The translations under genes were made by a program, and so were the position numbers. Under the pieces are notes generated by a model that searched no databases, was not told where the DNA came from, and saw nothing but the letters and a program-made list of their open reading frames with translations. A stretch of 64,000 nt of DNA, taken from positions 1,426,001 to 1,490,000 of the forward strand of contig JAHREC010000045.1 in assembly GCA_020081605.1 (NCBI GenBank), read 5' to 3'. This DNA comes from Albifimbria verrucaria. Taxonomy: Eukaryota; Ascomycota; Sordariomycetes; Hypocreales; Stachybotryaceae. Shown here in pieces: positions 11,215-23,125 of the stretch (its first letter is position 1; each line of letters opens with the position of its first letter).

Positions 11215-12911
11215 CTATGCAAGCACAAGTTCGTTGCTTCTCTCCTTATCCTTCTTCTTGAAAATCGCCTTGAGCATATTGCTGCTCTGTCGCTGAGGCC
11301 TAGGACGGAGGACCATCTCCAGGTCATCGTCACCTCGTCGACTCCTGCCGTCTTCGATTGCTTTGGGTTCACGTCTCTTGGAAGATCTGCGGCTCCTCTC
11401 ACTACCAGCCTCGCTCTCAGGTCCGCGCCTGCTACTACCGTTCGCGCGATACTCCGTACCCTCCCTGTCTTCGCGTTTGCTCTTATGAGTCTTGTTCGTT
11501 TTGGTAGTCTTTGAAGTCTTTGAAGTCTTAGTTGTCTTGGTGCTCCTGCGTGACTTGACATCAAAGTCATCGTCCTTGAGAGCCCGCTCGGCTACTGGAG
11601 TGATAAGCTCCATGTCAGCACTTTCAGTGTCATCTCCAAATGGTTGGATGCCACGTCTCCAAGTTTCAATAGTGCTCAGCTCCTCTTCAAGCACAAGAGC
11701 CTCGTCCATTCCTGTGCTGACCTCGGTTTGCGCTCGGAGGAGGGCAGGACGGTCCATGGGTACCCCTCGAGAGCCATTGCTTCTCTGGCAGCCTTGTTCT
11801 CCTTGACCTTCTTGACAATCTTCCACCCGCCAAACATGACAGCAGTGACACCCACTGCGATGGATGTACCGACGAGGAAATGCGGCGACGCAAGAAGGGC
11901 GAACACAGCCGGCGAGCCACCCTTGAGGAGTCCAAGGACAGCGGGCGAGACCTTGGAGACAGCAGTGGAAAGCTCAGCCAAAGTCAAGGCCACAGCTGCC
12001 GCAGAGTCAGGCTTTTCCTGGAGGCTTTTGATTATGGCGCCAGCCGAGTGCTGCATGCAATTGGCTTCATCAAGGAGTCCTTCTACTCGGCGCACGAGGT
12101 CGCGCGCCTTGTCTGACTTGGAGCGCTCTTGGTATATAGGATCCAGATCATATCGGTCAGCCAGATCCGGTGGGATGTTGCCGTATGCAAGGTCCATATC
12201 GATCTCCTTAGATCGTCGCGGAGGCTCGACGCTGTATTGGGACTCGGGGTAGTTCCTGGCAACTTCGAAACTGCGTCTTCGATCGACGGGCGCAAGGCTG
12301 CGCATATCGGCATAATGGCGCATCTCTGCATGGTTGAGGTCCATTTTCGACAAGGCCATGTCCATTGGCAAGGTCTCAGCGTAGGGACTGCGATATGCTG
12401 CGGGAGGAGGAGGGGCCCGGCTTGGCGCAACGCTGGAGACCTCGCTCAATGTCTTGAGGTTGGATTCTGTCAGGGCAGGGCGAGGCCTGGACGCATGCTC
12501 GCGATGACGCTTCGACTGCGTTGCCCTGGAGCCATGGCTTCTGCGCGAGCTGGCTTCGCTGTATGCATCATCATAAGAATAGTATCTGGGATGGGGATCG
12601 GGCTCGTAGTAGTCGTCGTACGCCTGGTGGCGGGAATGCTATGGCTCGGGTCGAATGTCTGCGCGCGCTGAAGGGGCCGCGGCTCGGGTTTGATCTGGGC
12701 CTTCTTTTCTTCGTACGATGCCTTGGCCTCCTTGAAGAGAGACACCAATTGCTTTCCCTGGAATTTTTGTCAGTATTTGCGCAGCAACGTAAAGTCCGCG
12801 CGGCGATAGTCGGTATAGCGGTGTATAATTGGATGGGGGCTGGACTGAACGCACTGTACTGATGATCTTCCCCGAGTTGTTAATGATGGTGATTGTCTGT
12901 TCGAGAGGCAT
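11215..12911 (-). CDS. Hypothetical ascomycete protein with a Gly/Ala-rich membrane segment and Lys/Thr-Ser-rich tail
   Basis: I do not recognise a named family. The ATG at 12911 starts MPLEQTITIINNSGK, then an intron (12758-12854), then TGKQLVSLFKEAKASYEEKKAQ. A Tyr/Asp/Ser-rich linker follows, then a helical stretch ending in one hydrophobic Gly/Ala/Val segment (FLVGTSIAVGVTAVMFGG) that may insert in a membrane. The tail is very charged (KTTKTSKTSKTTKTNKTHKSKR). The frame slips at two C runs (plus-strand G runs near 12632-12634 and 11758-11760), one missing base each. After repair exon 2 is 515 codons and the protein 533 aa. The GTG at 12935 in the same frame is not a plausible start. Confidence 0.8.
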
Positions 12912-15732
12912 GCTGGGCGATTGCGCGAGTGTCACTCGCCCGTACCATGCAGCTTCGACTCAGTTGTGACGATGAAAGCAACTTTGAAGCTGCGTATGTA
13001 TCGGTGAGCGATTGAATAAACCGACGGGACGGGGAGGCTGGACGCTGGACGCCGGACGCTGGGACCAAGCAGGAGCCACACACTTCAGCGTCTTCCCCAC
13101 CAAAAGTCTCCGCTAATTATGGCTCTCCCTCTTTGTCGGTGAAGATCTCCCGGGTCTTCTTAACTGTCAGGTCCCCTAGGTTACGTGTAGGATAGCGCTA
13201 GACCGCCCGATCAACGTGGGATTCCCCTTGCTGCCGAGCTCCACAGGGTCGTTACTAAGAGCCCACCAAGCGGTAGTGTACAGTAGAGTAGTCGAGACCG
13301 GCTCTGTGAATCCCAGTCGTGCTGAACCCTAGATCTAGACTAAGGTAGTTCGAGGAAATGTCGGTCGCTGATACCAGCCACCGCGGATGGGCGAGAGAGA
13401 TAGGGTGCAGAGCTTTTGCATGAGCCGGTAAAGACAGAAATAGACGAGGCAAATGGCCCTTCAATTCGCTTTTATGTCTCAAGCAGGGCCCCAAGCCCGA
13501 CGTGTTAGTAACGGAGCATGTCACACAACCTGATCCCGAAAAGACCCTCCACAAGCTAGCCCACTTCTTGGTCGACAAGAGAGTCCACTCAGAGCCATCG
13601 CTTCTGCTCCCCGTCCCCGATTGGCCCTCTTGGTCAGGCGCCTCTGCAGGACCGGCTGGAGCGACCGCCTTGGATTGGCGCAAATGGCTAGCCGCTGTGA
13701 CACGCTATCGACAGATGGTGCTGCTGTATTGGCCGCCTTGACCGGTCATCACATCCTCTCGCGTCTTGTGCCTTACGTCCCAACGCTTGGAGGTGTGCCC
13801 CAGATGGCCGATCGCATTGCAGGACGCAAAGGCAAATGGCTTGCTGAGTTGTGCATATGCCCAACCAACATTGGCGCGGCCTCCCATCATCGACCCTCCT
13901 CCGCTTGAACTACCGAGGTGCAGGATTATGCGATGAGCTGGAGTGCCCAGCCGCCACCACCCTCAGCTATACCAGTATGAGCATCTTTTAACGAAGGTGC
14001 GGCGATCCCGGTAGTAATGGAGGTGGGCTGGCACCCTTCGCCGTCTCTGAGGTTACCTCGAGCAGTTTAAGCAGCAACAACCAAACATCTCGATCGTGGC
14101 CATGGCTACATGTTGAAAACCATGATATTTTTCCCACGCAGATGCATGTACAACTAGAATGACGTTCTCAACAACCTGGACTTGCTTTTCTTTTCACCTT
14201 GCATATACATGGATGACGTCTGCCAAGTTTCGCTCAATGGTCACAGCACTGATACCCAACTGTGCTTTTTGCCCGACTGCTGCCTTCGCTTCCAGATTCC
14301 ATGACTCTTACAAAATTCGAGATGTGATAGTCCAAATATATCTCTCAGCTTCGAAAACACACACAGCCCCAAAGAAACCAGGATTTGAATACGGGTACCG
14401 AGAGGGACTTCGGCTCGGTTACCCGAGAAGTAGGACAAGCCAGCACACATATTCGTCGCGCAAATGAGTGTGTACATTGCCAATAATGCTTAACACCATC
14501 GTTTTTAGATGTACCATGTCCACTGTAAAGCCTTATTTCGACAGTGCAGGTAGACTTGAACAAGCACTAAGGTATAGCAACAGTAGACTGACTGCAGATG
14601 GCACAGCACTTCTGATGTAGGAATCATTATTTGACAGATATTAAGCATCGAAGCTCTCTTGTTATTACAAACCAAGATCATTCTCTCAATATCCTAAACG
14701 ATGAAGAGTAAAACAACCCTTAAGTATAGTTGCCATTCATGTCAAGCAGATGCTATGCGCCTCTCACCCCACATCACGGCGGGGCTGGTCAAGGCTCAAC
14801 ATATGCCGGTAGTATAAGCCTGAGACAGCATGGCCGATCCGAGGAAGCTAAATGTTAGCTCATGTCGATAAGTAGCAGACGCTCGTTGTCAATGTCCTCG
14901 TCTCAGTGAAGAGTACATAAAATTCGGGGCAATACGCACCGTGCTATGTCTGGACCAAGCTCCGGTGATGAGATGCCCATCCACAGCTTCAGCATGAATC
15001 ACCAAAAGCCTCTCGCCGCTCGTTCCGTAACTGCCCATGCCTGGAAGCTACATCGTTGACTGTCGGAAGTTGTCCGAGATGTCAGCAGAAAGAGAAACAA
15101 ATAACCGTACGGCGTGTTAAATACGACCAGAAGTGATAATTAAGCATACGATAGTGAATGATTAGGCTGGGGCAGGCAGATCGTCAACATTTACCCAAGA
15201 GGCATGATCGACAAACCACTTCTTAGATTGGCTTCGATTATCGCTAATGGAATATATTAGGCGGAGGACATAATGAATCATGCTGATAATAATGATGGGA
15301 GGAACCGCATTGGTTTATGGCCGAAGCAGCAGATGTCGAGGCGATAAGCCTAGAATGAAGTTTTGCGAGGTGGCCCCTTCATAGCACGTAAAACGCCGGT
15401 GCAAATTTCAAAGAGGCTTCAGGTGGAGTTTGTATGAATGAACATGCCATTTAAAGCAAAAGAACCCCTCTGGGAAACTTTACCAAAAATGTAACAAGAC
15501 AAGGCCATGGCATTATGCACACACACAGCCGATGCGACCAAGACCGCCGAGGGTTATCACCAGATTCAGCGGTTCAATGTCTCCTTTTGCTCGTTTGCTT
15601 CTCTGCATTTCCAAGGACTGAAATCCACAGGAAATGGACAAAGTAAGGGGAAGAAATAATGCCATGAAAACCTTGGAATGTTCTATGTGGAAGAGTACGT
15701 GGCTAGCATGCTGATTTTCTACGTGCAATCCG
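12912..15732. other. Long intergenic stretch
   Basis: About 2.8 kb without a convincing gene. Frames of 60-140 codons near 13255-13900 and 14159-14560 have no family motifs and overlap on opposite strands. No tRNA or repeat is seen. Confidence 0.5.
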
Positions 15733-16773
15733 CTACAACTCCAGGCTTCCGGCTCCAGCAACTGGAGGGACGGTGACGACCTTGGTCTCTTTCATACAGC
15801 CTCCTCGATAGGCGTACGTAAATGTCCATCCGCTGGCTGCACCGCCATGCTCTCCCTTGTTGTTCACAACGACTATCCCACTCGACACCTTGGGGTATCG
15901 CCGGACCATGCGGCGCACTGCGTCTTCGGCAGCCTCCGTAGGCGTCATTCCCAGCCTGAGGTTCTCGACCGCCTGGTAGCATGGCAGGAACCGCATCATG
16001 ATGTCTCCGTCTCCGGTAGCGCCGCATGCGCCAATCTCACCGTCTACGTAGGATCCGCTGCCGGTGATGGGGCCGTCTCCAACACGACCGGGGACTTTAT
16101 GAGAAGCACCATTGGTGGTGGTACCTGCGGCCATGGTACCGTCGCGATGCAGCGTCAGCAAGCTAATAGTATCATGTGAGGCCTGGGGCTCGGATTGACC
16201 AAGCTCGCGCTCATCCCGCAACGGCGTATATGGCCCGCATGAGGTTCCTGGATCCAGGCTCACCCCAATCCGGTAGTTAGGTTGGCATCCTGAAGATCTC
16301 CAAGCCTGGCAGCGTTCGGCCGACGCGTCTGTGGTGAGGTTCTCCTCGCGAAAGCCATTTTGAATAGCGAATTGAGTAGCCAAGTCACCGGCCAGTAGTG
16401 TGTGGCTCGTATGGTCAAGGACATGGCGAGCTACGGAAATTGCGTTCTTGACGCGTCTGAGGGACGCGACGGCGCCAGACTTCATGGTGGAGCCATCCAT
16501 GATCATGGCATCGAGCGTTGTCTCGCAGTTTTCATCCGGCGATCCACCAAAGCCCACACTGCCATCGCATTGATTGCGCTCGCACGTCGTGCATCCAACC
16601 TCGACGGCATCGAGCGCTGAGGCATTGCCTTTGACAAGCGACAGGAATGCAGCATCCGTGGCCGCTGTGAAGGCGCCGCCCCAGGTGTTTATGGCCATGG
16701 GCAGGCCTGGCGATGGCGCTCCCAAGACCGGAACGGCCATGAGACCAAACAACAATCGAGTTAGAGCCGCCAT
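15733..16773 (-). CDS. Aspartylglucosaminidase-like Ntn hydrolase (N4-glucosaminyl-asparaginase / type 2 asparaginase family)
   Basis: This family hydrolyses the GlcNAc-Asn bond of glycoproteins or beta-aspartyl peptides after autocleavage. The ATG at 16773 gives a signal peptide (MAALTRLLFGLMAVPVLG). The autocatalytic nucleophile is Thr202 in SHDTISLLTLH, preceded by a linker typical of the alpha/beta cleavage site. INTWGGAFTAAT near the N-terminus and TGSGSYVDGEIGACGATGDG downstream match the substrate-binding regions of the family. It is a single exon of 346 aa, close to human and bacterial AGA length, with no frame slip. A further five codons upstream lead only to a TTG. It lies downstream of the Zn2Cys6 regulator on the same strand, 0.9 kb away. 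Confidence 0.92.
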   Translation of the reverse strand: MAALTRLLFGLMAVPVLGAPSPGLPMAINTWGGAFTAATDAAFLSLVKGNASALDAVEVGCTTCERNQCDGSVGFGGSPDENCETTLDAMIMDGSTMKSGAVASLRRVKNAISVARHVLDHTSHTLLAGDLATQFAIQNGFREENLTTDASAERCQAWRSSGCQPNYRIGVSLDPGTSCGPYTPLRDERELGQSEPQASHDTISLLTLHRDGTMAAGTTTNGASHKVPGRVGDGPITGSGSYVDGEIGACGATGDGDIMMRFLPCYQAVENLRLGMTPTEAAEDAVRRMVRRYPKVSSGIVVVNNKGEHGGAASGWTFTYAYRGGCMKETKVVTVPPVAGAGSLEL

Positions 16774-17711
16774 AGCCGCCGATTTCAAGCAGTTTCTCAG
16801 CAGTTACGCCACTTGAAGATGGGATTGCATCAGTGGAAGCCGCGATTGTGCGGCTCGACGCGGTTATATGGGAGGAGATAAGCAACCGGACTTGAGGTGG
16901 GGTTGGTCAACTCGCTTGAAGATCTGGAGACACCTTCCTAACGGAGGCTGGCTGTCTGCATCCCACCGATAGACTCGGTATTAGCGGTTCTCGGCATATA
17001 GATATGCCTGTAGGAACAACAGGAATCCCGTAGATCTGTTGAGAACGTTGTCTCAAGCATAATTGGTAATAATTCTGAGGGGTTGTGGCGCTGAGATGGC
17101 GCATTTTAGTGTCGATCAAATGTCTATCAAGCCGCTGTCTATTTGCAAGACTGAGTATGAACAGGAGCTATCGCTCCCACTATCTCGAGAAATAACAGCA
17201 GAAAATGCCAAGAGACATTTGCGGAGTTTTCCTCCGTTATCAACTGCAGGCATCAGGAGAGAAAGATAAAGGACAGACGCGATTGATCTACCATGTACCA
17301 TACGCGGGCTTGTCTGAGACCTTGCATCTATACTTCGTAAAGGCAGGATTGACAGAAGAAATAGCTGCGACATGGCTCACCAGTAGAAATTCAGGAGCCA
17401 GTTGGCACACATGCTCATTTCTTTTCCCCTTTTCCTTTTTCTCTCCTTCCTCGTAACGACCAAGCTGGGCGAGATGGGGCATAGATAGCTTGCGGTGGTT
17501 GGCAAAGCGTTTGATTTGGGTACATACGCCTTATCCCTATTCTTGCGCTGCATGTGTGTCGGGAAAAGTTCTTTAGTTGAAGCTGTGGATTGAAGTGATT
17601 ACTGGAAGGACTATGGAAAGAATCAGTGTGATCATATCAATTGTCGTTAACCCATCGCGTACATCACATCTCGAATCATGCCTAGCTCTCAGACTAATCG
17701 CAGACTGCTGA
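16774..17711. other. Intergenic, AGA-like gene to Zn2Cys6 regulator
   Basis: Promoter region of the AGA-like gene and 3' flank of the regulator. I see no gene. Confidence 0.5.
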
Positions 17712-20063
17712 CTACCTGGTGGGCGTCGAGTTCCCGCTCGAAGTGCTCACATCATCCTGCAGATTCAAATCAGCGGAAGCCTCAATCAATCGATCGAAGC
17801 GCTTCTGCTCCGGGTCATCGGTAAGGCTGATAATGTTGATCGGCCAGTTCGATCGGATTTGGCCTGCCACGAGAACCTTTCTCTCCTCTTCCTTCTCAAT
17901 GTCAAACAACAACTGCAGAGGCTCCATGTCCGAGGATGTATGTTTCCACGCATCATGGTAAAAACCGCCTCCGCCAAGTATATGCTATTGCCTTGCTCCC
18001 GCAGGCCCTTGAGGCAAAGGAATACGGTTGACAAAATCATGTTTCGCTGCGTGGGGTCCATGTACGTTTGGGAGCTATACAATTCTCTGAGCGAGTTGAA
18101 CCCTTGAACCATCAGGAACTGCAGCAACAGAGTATCCCAGTATTCAAAGCCATGCCGTAAGTAATATAGTCGCATAAGTAGCTCTAATGAGACCCTGCAA
18201 TGTTGTACTATGCCTTCGGCATTAAGTCGTAAGGGTTCGCTGGGAATTCGTCGGAGAGGCGTCTGCTCGCCGATAAGGGGCTCAAATAAGCTCATGAGAA
18301 AGTTATAATAATGCATACTAATATATAGTCAGCCTCGGGAGAACCTATAGGAAGGGGCGAATCGACTCACTGAATCTTAAGATGGCTGGGAAAGACTATG
18401 TACTGTGCTGATAGTGGTGGTGGCAAATTGACATGCCAATCCAGTAGCCGACTTCGGTACCCTAACGTTTCCTCCACAGACAACGGTGGTAGTGCCGGGG
18501 TTGATTCGGAGAACAATCGGACAGATACATCGTTCATGATCACTCGAAATTCGGATATTGCTTTGGTAGCGTAGCCGTGATGTAGCGGCACCAGATCGTC
18601 TGAGCCAGGGTATTTGCAGTAAAGCTCTCCATAATAAGCCCTGGCGTCTTGGTAAGTCGGAAGTGACTCTACAGGAGGCTGTGACAGAAGTGGTGGTTTG
18701 TAGAAATGGAAACGCGTCGGACTTGAACATGTTAGCATTGATGCCAGGATATGCCGCTTGATTGAGACCTGGGGCCTACCTCTGCAGGTTGAAAAGAGTC
18801 AAGCAGTGACGGCGTAGACTTTCCGCCGGTCCTTATTTCTAATATGGCTCAGGGATCCGTATATACCCATCTCTTTGCCCATGGCGATGGCCTGTCTCAT
18901 GTATGCTTCGCCGACTCTGTCCATTCCATTAGAACTCACAACGCTGCACAGAATGCCACCAGCTTGGACAGTGGTAATATGATTTTTCCCTAACTCCAGC
19001 TCCCATAGCCGCTTCGTCTCGGCTAGGAATTGATATCCCAGTGAGTGTGGTTCCCAAAAGTTCGCTCTGTCGTTCGACCCAAGATTTCCATGCTGTTCCT
19101 AGTTAGTGAGCCCTTCACCGGCCGCAAAGCAGACTGTTGTTAACATACACACGCTGACGCTAAGACGGCATTGACCAGCAAAGACGAGCAGTAGCGTTCT
19201 TTTCCAGCTGCCATATCCCTTAAGAAAAAGTCCTTGTGAAAGAACGACTGGAAGGAAACTCGGCGAGGAAGTAGGTTTCCAGTAATCGCCTTAAGAGACC
19301 GTCGTTGGATGTAACTCGCGTCCATGCTGATGGCTTTACCCGATCGACTAGCGGTTCGGCAAGACGGCATGCATGATACGGTATTCGATAGATGTGCTCC
19401 CAGCCGGCATGACTCGAGGTCTGTCGACCAGAGGACTCTGGCTTTGGCTTGACCAGAGCATTTGCCGTGTTTTCGTAAAGTTTCGAATAGACATAGGGGT
19501 TGCTGTCAACTTCTAGCCAAGTTGGCATGGTTTTCATGAATGGGAACTCATAGCAGTGCTCGGTTGGAGGGTTTGTGGAAAGTTGCATCAACAGATCGCT
19601 TTCTTTGATTCTTCGCAGCAGTGTTTCAGGGTCAACCCCGGAGCGAATCTGCTGCAGGATCCCTGCGCATCCTCCTCTGGCTTGGCGCGGAGGAGCTGGT
19701 AGAGCTCTGAAAAAGCCTCCAGCCGAGCACCCAGCTCATTGTGCTTCCGCTTCAAGGCCTGTGTGTGCGTCTCTGCCCCGAGGGTCTCGTACACGCAGTG
19801 TGTGTCATGACGCTGGCATGGAAAACACGTTGGACGCGCCGCATCGCACTATCTCCGAAATCGTTTAGGCACTAGGTTCCACAACCTAGGAAAAGAATGA
19901 AAATTACGGGAGCATACCTTGGACTTTCTCTTCCTGCATGGCTCGCATGCGACTGTGACGGAGCGTCTCTTGGATAAAGACCCGCGCCGAGAAGGGGCGG
20001 CTCTTGAGGGATTGTGGAAAACGAAGAGATGGAGGGCAAGGTCGGACGAGACGATCCCGACAT
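17712..20063 (-). CDS. Zn2Cys6 binuclear-cluster transcription factor with fungal-specific regulatory domain
   Basis: Nuclear DNA-binding regulator. ATG at 20063 (MSGSSRPTLPSISSF). The cluster is C40-x2-C43-x6-C50-x6-C57-x2-C60-x6-C67 and is split by intron 1 exactly before C50. A short coiled coil (KRKHNELGARLEAFSELYQLL) follows, then the fungal_trans region (FFHKDFFLRDMAAG, GYQFLAETKRLWELELG, AYMRQAIAMGKEMGIYG). Introns: 19849-19917, 19099-19148, 18722-18779, 18318-18370. Five single-base slips: G3 20008-20010, C3 19661-19663, near 19255, near 18800 (after AVTA) and near 17930. Exons sum to 2122; plus five gives 709 codons (708 aa). Target genes are not evident; the AGA-like gene just downstream is a possible but unproven target. 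Confidence 0.88.
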
Positions 20064-20859
20064 CGTGCTGCCCTCGCGGAGATCGTCACTATTTACCCTT
20101 TTTCAACGAGAAATGACAAACTTGTGACACTGTATGGGGTTACTGCCGAGGAGATTTCTGCGAGCCCTTACTATGTAATTATACCGTCATCCTGTGTTGG
20201 GGTCGGTACTTTGCTCCGATGAGGGCCTTGGCTAAGCTTTAAGATGCGTTAGCGGCATGGAGATGACTTCGTTCCTGTCGGGCATCAAACCGGTTAGCTG
20301 CAAATCAAGGTTTCCGGCAACTCCGCGGTCCCTAAGGTGGTATCTTGCCCTTGGTGATTCAGCGCAGATCCCACGCCGTCATACGACTAACACGAGCGTG
20401 CTTCCGTTGCTTGCTTTTGACTCAAGTGCCAATGTTGGGTTATTTCGTTTTCTTTGTTGCATCTAGACGGGAAGCTCGAATCACTGCGAATGCAATGTCA
20501 CCGACGACGTTCCGTTTGAGACAATCAATGCTGAGCTGCAGCAACCCCATTGAACATCCTTGCTCTCAGCCGGTTCACCCTGCGCCTCGCAGTCGCACAC
20601 GCGTTTCCTGACGCCTCCTAGGGTCACATCAGGCTTGCTGGACGAGGCTCGAGGCAAGGACTAACGACCAATTCGAAGAAGCAACACTAATGCCAATCAC
20701 TGGGAAGAATTCATTCCGAAGGCGGGGTCGACAATAAACCCCTGATATTCATTTGGAAATGGGGCTATCTCGGAGTCATTCCCGTCATTTCAGCACGACC
20801 AGGTGGTCCCAGCTAACGGGAGCATCGTAGTGACCAACGACAGCAACATAGCGTGTGTG
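20064..20859. other. Intergenic between divergent genes
   Basis: Shared upstream region of the Zn2Cys6 gene (-) and the multi-TM gene (+). No further feature is seen. Confidence 0.45.
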
Positions 20860-21963
20860 ATGCCGCTGCCTTGTGCCATCCCACTGTTCCGTCCCAAGGG
20901 TCTAGTCCTCTGCAGGTATCCGCGGGATGAAACAGAGCTGGCTGTGCAGCTGAAGGGAACACCATCATGGGGAACTCTTGTACCTCTGAAATGCCGTACG
21001 TGTAACCTCTCCGGTGTGGTGGAGTTTGATGAGGACCCAGATATAGTGCGTATCGTCGCGTCCGTGACCACATAATTCAATTGACCATCCCTTGCCAACA
21101 GGCTGGCACTGGAATACATCGTGCCTTGACCCAAAGCTTGACCGTGATAGCTCCTAGGGTGCTCTACTGGATAACCGTACAAGATTATTCTTTCTTTCCT
21201 CATTCCCACCTGGGGCGCCTTTTTCTTCGCCTTCTTCGTTTACCTGTTCATCATGGGAGTTTTTGACGACGATGACGTTTTTGTTACGAACCTGGACTTG
21301 CACATTGTCAAGCGTATGAAAGCCCCAGAAGTCGAATCAAGAAACCACTGAAACCGCTGACTGGTGAGTGGTTTGGCTGCCTTCTAAGGACAATCTGGCC
21401 AAGCCACCAGCGGAGTTTGGCCAAGGGGCAGGTGCAGCAAGTGAATCTAATGTCTGCTGGCCAGCAGCTCATTACTGGGGCGGCAATTCTCATTGTCGAC
21501 TACTCAAGGCATTGCCAAATCTCTCGGTATCGTCTTTACATCGTAAACTCCATCCCCTTGTGCTTGTTTACGAGTTTCCAAGCAATCGTCATCTTAGCAC
21601 GTCGTGCCATTTGAAGAAGCTATGGCGCTTGGTGTGGGTCACAGCCATATTCACTTATGTCGTGTCGCATAATTTCATTTTCTATAATGATCACTTCCTG
21701 GTTGGTGATAATTTCGGCTTATCCATGCAGTGTATCGAGGTGTCATTGGGTTAGGGAAAGATTACACGCAGACTCAGACCCTGTATGTATCATTCAGTGT
21801 GGTCTTCGATATCTGGCCTTACTGTGCGACTGTAAGCTACCTCTACCCAGAAGTCCTGGAGTGGTCTCCACTGGCAACCACAGTCTACGTCCTATATTAC
21901 CTCACACAGCTGCTGACTTGGGCTTATTTATGGATACGAAAATTTTCGTCTGCGATCTGGTGA
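20860..21963 (+). CDS. Multi-membrane-spanning hypothetical protein, heavily frame-slipped
   Basis: I know this type only as fungal hypothetical integral membrane proteins. Visible blocks in order: CNLSGVVEFDEDPDI, an intron (21046-21101, GTGCGT..ACAG), AGTGIHRALTQSLTV, a hydrophobic segment (WGAFFFAFFVYLFIMGVF), RIKKPLKPLTGEW, the motif SAGQQLITGAAILI, then KKLWRLVWVTAIFTYVV and a C-terminal TM helix pair ending in AYLWIRKFSSAIW. Frames change at 21150-21200 (two bases or an unrecognised intron), C4 21323-21326, C2 21607-21608 and C2 21723-21724. With five bases restored the length is 351 codons. The start is uncertain; 20860 is the first ATG in frame. Because no frame stays open for long, a real pseudogene is harder to exclude here than elsewhere. 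Confidence 0.55.
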
Positions 21964-23125
21964 ATACGCCTCTGCTCTCAGGCCAGTGCAAGGTCTCGCT
22001 TTTGGGCGATTTTTGGTTTCCTTCACTCTTCAATAGCTGTTCCTCCCTATGTTTGTTTGTTTATCTCCTGCGCATGTTTCTCTGCATTTTCCAACAGACG
22101 ACCAATGCTGCATATTAGATCTGTGGCAAGCGAGAATGAGAAGATGACAAGCGAGAACGAATAGGGGTTGGTCAAATATTGCCAATGCTGCTGCTGGCGC
22201 TTCCTGGGCTGGCGTTTCTGGATATTGCCTACCATGAGTTCAACACCGAAGCGTGCGATGCAAAATTGACATTTCTCCATCAGTTACGCCCAGAAAAGAA
22301 AAAACCCAATATCCAATTACGGCCGGAGCCTGATTCAGATGAGCAAATGGAATTGTAGGAATTCCAGCCGGAGCTTACCTCCGTGATCTTTAGGCTAAGA
22401 CATCGGAAAGGAGGCCAACAGGAGCACCATCAAACCCGATACAAAACAGGGCAGGCCGAATGAAACTCAGACCTCGACTCTGAAGCAAAATGCACTAGCA
22501 AATCAAGGCCCAAATGTCAGAAATAATCAGCTCCCACCGACTCGCGATGCTGTTCCCTCCCGACTGACAAGCCCTGATTAGACGAGGGACACATCTCTAT
22601 ACCATATTAGAAGCTGCATCGGCTCCTTTCCAAAGCCGAAGGAGTGCAGTTGACCAAGCTGTAACACAAGATTGGCGGCAGCACGAGCCCTCGAGTATGG
22701 GGCTTTCCGAGTTCAAAAACCTCAACGTACACACTGCAGAGGTTTCAGTGCTAGGTCATACTCATGGTCCTCTCTCCAACGATTCCGACTTGATTGTCCT
22801 CGCCATTTTGCTTCCTTACAGGCTCCCAGTCTAACCCGTCATCAAAGTCATCAGACGTTGCCCGAAGGGATGGATAGTTTAGCCTGATGCATGAACCCTG
22901 CTTAGTGGCGCAGCAATGGAGAGGGAGGGGTCTTGGGGTCCATCCAGTCATTCATTTCATTTAAAACGCTGCCTCTCCTCTCTCCACCTTTTTATTTCTA
23001 TCTTTCCTCTCAAGTATTGGTGGGAACTGCCTCCGAAAGAGTCGCTGCTACTATAGTATAGGTCATAGACACGTAATTTCGACGTTTAATATTGAAACTG
23101 CTCTGCGCCCATTACATGCTATAAA
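21964..23125. other. Intergenic, upstream of NACHT gene
   Basis: No gene is recognised. A CT-rich stretch at about 22970-23010 probably marks the promoter or leader of the NACHT gene. Confidence 0.5.
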
